From assembly GCA_964035545.1 (NCBI GenBank), contig OZ037768.1, forward strand, positions 20,396,700-20,460,699: 64,000 bases of DNA, in the 5' to 3' direction. The stretch's first letter is position 1; every line of letters begins with the position of its first letter. Source of the stretch: Bugula neritina (Eukaryota; Bryozoa; Gymnolaemata; Cheilostomatida; Bugulidae). The notes under the pieces are model-generated. The model saw nothing but the letters and a program-made list of their open reading frames with translations, searched no databases and was not told the origin of the DNA. Below, piece after piece: positions 61,018 through 64,000 of this stretch. The position numbers and the translations under genes were made by a program.

Positions 61018-63806
61018 ATGGAAAATGTCCGTCTGACTGAATTACCTGGTGATCAGAAAAATCGCAAGCCACTGTGTGATATCCAAATAAATGCTGACAA
61101 TGTGACCACTAATCTTTATACAAATACTCGGGAGTTTAAGGAGTATCTTGAGTCTTTCATGCATGAGGAGCTGTACAAACTGGTGATCCAAGATGTCTTC
61201 TCTATCTTACCACCAGGTGATAGATTTTACTACATAAGTTTGTATGCCCTGAGCTGTAGCGGCAGTGGTAGTAGTGTTAGTAGTAGTGGTGGTACTGGTA
61301 GCAGAACCAGTACTGGTAACAGAACCAGTACTGGTAGCAGAACCAGTACTGGTAACAGAAGCAGTACTGGTAACAGAAGCAGTACTGGTAGCAGAAGCAG
61401 TAGTAGTAGTAGTAGCATTACTGCTGCTACTGCTGCTACTACTGCTACTAGTAGTAGTAGCAGTAGTAGTAGAAGTAGTAGTAGGATTAGCAGTAGTAGT
61501 AGTAATAGTAGTAGTGGTGGTGGTGGTGGCGGCGATAGTAGCGGTACTGATAGTGGTACTAATAGCGATAGTAATAGTGATAATGATGGTTATTGTTATA
61601 GTGATAATGGAAGTGTTGGTAGTAGTAATAGCAGGAGAATACATGATGCCAATAGTCAATGAGAGAATAGCCTTAGAAGTTGGTGCCCATACTTGAAGGC
61701 ATTATTTTGTGTGAAATATTCAGTTATGTAAAGAGATGACAACGTGTTTAGCATTAGAATAGTTGGTGAAAATGAGTGACTTCCATGGTTCCACTCACAC
61801 ATGACGAAGAAGAGCTTTACCACACTGCTATTTATTCATACTTACACAGTATTTAAAATGATTTGTATAAATTCCATGTCAATGAGTGTCAAAAATCTAT
61901 TCGAACTAGTATTTGCTATTTCACTTTCATGATTTATGGCATTGAACCTGTTGCAGACACCCCTCTGGATATGGTGGTCTCTCAAGTTACAGAATATTTG
62001 AAATCAGACACAGCCACTTCACAACTTTCTCCAGTGGCAGTCCGAGAGCCACGCACTCGTAAACGGTAATTGTGAATGAGTCATGATAGTATTTAGTGAG
62101 TAGTAATAGTATTTAGAGAGTAGTGATAGTATATAGTAAGTAGTAATAGTATTTAGTTAGTAGTGATAGTATTTAGTTAGTAGTAATAGTATTTAGTAAG
62201 TAGTGATAGTATTTAGAGAGTAGTGATAGTATATAGTAAGTAGTAATAGTATTTAGTTAGTAGTGATAGTATTTAGTTAGTAGTGATAGTATTTAGTGAG
62301 TAGTAATAGTATTTAGTAAGTAGTAATAGTATTTAGTAAGTAGTGATAGTATTTAGAGAGTAGTGATAGTATATAGTAAGTAGTGATAGTATTTAGTTAG
62401 TAGTGATAGTATTTAGTTATTAGTGATAGTATTTAGTGAGTAGTAATAGTATTTAGTAAGTAGTAATAGTATTTAGTAAGTAGTGATAGTATTTAGTTAG
62501 AAGTGATAGTATATAGTAAGTAGTGATGGGATTTAATAAATAGTGTTCGTTATGTTACTAATAACTCATCATTAGTTTACAGTTTTAGTGCTGCAGTATG
62601 AAAAGGTTTGGAGAATTTGCTTTTTCTTATTGTTTCTGTGATTATTTCATAGCAGCAAAGTAGACTGCAATGACTCTATTTCTATTTATACTCATGTTAC
62701 TGTTTCAGGCGAACAGCTGATTTTGAGATCTATGAAAAGGGTATTTCATTACTTGAGAATTCTCCTTCACCTTCGAATAAAGTTCGTCGTCGGTCGAAGC
62801 GTTTGCGGTCTTCACTGGCCCTTTACGGTTTGTATTTATTATAATCTCACTTAGCACTAGTGCTGAGCTGGTATGTGGAATACTGAAGATACTGAAATTA
62901 AGTGGTTGTTCAACTGTGTCAGTATTTTCTATTATTATCGGTACTAGCTTTTCCATTATGTATTTCTGGTGCTTTGCCTGTTGGTGCAACATTTGTTTCT
63001 AAAATCTTATGATTTGTTATGACTAGACACCTTAAATATTTTATTATACACTTTCAGGTAAACCTAGAGTTGCACCCGCTTTACGCCAAAAGCCTTCCTC
63101 AGGTTTAGACTTGAAGGTATTTGATCAGAAGGGTGTAGATGTCCCGAACAGTTATTCAGAGAATTTTCCAGAAATTCCTCGTACAGACGAGTCATACACA
63201 AATGATCCTTGCGCAGACATACCATGTGTAGACGTGATTAGTGCAGACACAGACATTCCTTGCTCAGATGTGCCTAGTGCAGACGTGGCTAGTGCAGACA
63301 TGCCTAGTGCAGACGTGGCTAGTGCAGACATGGCTAGTGCAGACGTGGCTAGTGCAGACATGGCTAGTGCAGACGTGGCTAACACTGATTACTCAGAGGC
63401 TGAGCCACCGATGTGCCCTTCACTTGATACCTCTTTAGCTAATATAAGTAGCAGCACATTTATTATAGATGATGAACAGTTTCCACTACCTCAGGACTTA
63501 GTAAACCTTTATACAAACACAAACTACGTCGCTCCATCCCCAACTACTCTCTCTACAATATTTGAAACCCCACGGCTAGTAAAAGGAGATGAGGTGTTTT
63601 ATTCTAAAGTAGCCAAGTATAGATATTTTAAATTTGATGAAGGGTGCTGGTACCATGTCCCGCCTGCCAAACGAATTTTACGAAGGAAAAAAGCTAGAAA
63701 CAATGGTTGGACTAAAGCAACAAAAGCTATTGATCAGCAGTGTGCAAGTTTAGTAAGTGATGCAATGAATAGGTTGGATAAATTGATGCTAGAGGATTCT
63801 GATTAG
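61018..63806 (+). CDS. unrecognised probable nuclear protein with acidic coding minisatellite
   Basis: Exons: 61018-61216, 61957-62065, 62709-62827, 63058-63806; all phases close and give 391 aa. The ATG at 61018 was chosen because the exon opens at an acceptor (60973) and upstream codons look non-coding; an upstream coding exon is not excluded. Order along the chain: RKPLCDIQ near the start, a helical acidic segment (FKEYLESFMHEELYKLVIQDVF), a basic stretch (REPRTRKRR, then NKVRRRSKRLRSS) suggesting nuclear localisation, an acidic Ser/Ala/Asp region with seven SAD[VM][AP] repeats (216-250), then a conserved-looking tail (LSTIFETPR, YRYFKFDEGCWYHVP, KRILRRKKARNNGW). The LSTIFETPR element followed by basic residues faintly recalls the Tantalus/PRR14 chromatin-associated motif, but this is weak. 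No enzyme motif is visible. Confidence 0.65.
61252..61660. repeat. trinucleotide (AGT/AGC)n tract in intron 1 of the 61-kb gene
   Basis: GTAGTAGTAGT runs mixed with an 18-bp AACCAGTACTGGTAGCAG repeat. All phases lack stops over hundreds of bases on several frames and both strands, so long Ser-rich, Val-rich, Leu-rich and Thr-rich frames appear. Splicing from the donor at 61216 to the acceptor at 61956 removes it and continues the conserved frame, so it is treated as intronic. Confidence 0.85.
62081..62540. repeat. 20-bp minisatellite, 23 units
   Basis: A highly regular array of TAGTGATAGTATTTAGTGAG variants (TAATAG or TGATAG; TTAG, GAG, AAG endings) between exons 2 and 3 of the 61-kb gene. 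The array starts 16 bases after the exon 2 donor. Unit endings recur in a longer pattern, suggesting higher-order duplication. Confidence 0.95.
63274..63380 (+). repeat. 15-bp in-frame coding minisatellite
   Basis: Seven 15-base units (CTAGTGCAGACGTGG type) arranged as alternating pairs, GACGTG then GACATG, giving a 30-base higher-order unit. It encodes SADVA/SADMA repeats at residues 216-250 of the 61-kb protein. Confidence 0.95.
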
Positions 63807-64000
63807 TAGAATGCGGGATATAATCAAAATTCATTCTCTCATTTATGTTGACTGCAGCTGTTTTTACAATGTCTATTTTTACAGTATTAGATAATTCAGA
63901 ACATTATCAATATATTTTATTGTTCTTTCAGCAAGTATATTTTCAGCTTGTTTAGAACGGCAGACTATAACTAACAAGTATTGCATCATTTCCTGTTATT
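63807..64000. other. 3' region of the 61-kb gene
   Basis: AT-rich sequence after the stop codon; no clear AATAAA was seen before the window ends. Nothing else was recognised. Confidence 0.5.

Noticed and set aside
61207-61696. Long Ser-, Val-, Thr- and Leu-rich open frames on both strands
   Set aside because: They come from an (AGT/AGC)n trinucleotide tract. Splicing it out joins exons 1 and 2 of the 61-kb gene in phase.

Overview
The window is nuclear DNA of an invertebrate animal. It is AT-rich, its protein genes are split by many GT-AG introns of about 0.1-4 kb, and the gene set is metazoan (BMP modulator, planar-polarity protein, cerebral cavernous malformation scaffold). The sequence does not settle the phylum. 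Nothing prokaryotic, viral or plasmid-like was seen. All gene models below were built by hand from splice signals, reading-frame phase and protein family patterns; reading phase closes exactly across every junction used.

Layout, left to right. (1) 964-1947, minus: single-exon plasmanylethanolamine desaturase (PEDS1/TMEM189, 'Kua'). (2) 3797-18146, minus: a 16-exon secreted BMP regulator of the crossveinless-2/BMPER type (signal peptide, five VWC domains, VWD with a GDPH motif, C8), about 654 aa. (3) 18.2-27.5 kb: no supported gene, many simple and inverted satellites. (4) 27938-29691, plus: two-coding-exon very-long-chain fatty acid elongase of the ELOVL2/5 type, 292 aa. (5) 31490-36792, plus: eight-exon, about 265-aa protein whose C-terminal half resembles the end of the dynein heavy chain stalk and its microtubule-binding tip, with no motor. 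(6) 39028-49613, plus: Prickle (PET, three LIM domains, C-terminal CaaX), 702 aa. (7) 53577-57846, minus: CCM2/malcavernin (PTB plus C-terminal harmonin-like helical domain), 365 aa. (8) 61018-63806, plus: unrecognised basic/acidic protein of about 391 aa with an in-frame coding minisatellite; probably nuclear.

The genes look like independent neighbours, not a pathway cluster. Two act in lipid metabolism (ether lipid desaturation, fatty acid elongation), one in BMP signalling, one in planar cell polarity, one in the CCM/MEKK3 signalling scaffold, and one may bind microtubules.

The non-coding part is very rich in tandem repeats. Many are built from TAGTA/TACTA words (3-, 5-, 6- and 20-bp units), and there are minisatellites of 18, 19, 21, 28, 34 and 70 bp. 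Two arrays overlap splice sites: a 34-bp triplication copies the donor of BMPER exon 3, and a 28-bp array runs up to the acceptor of exon 5 of the stalk-like gene. One dispersed repeat family (two copies) and two tRNA-like SINE-type elements were also recognised.
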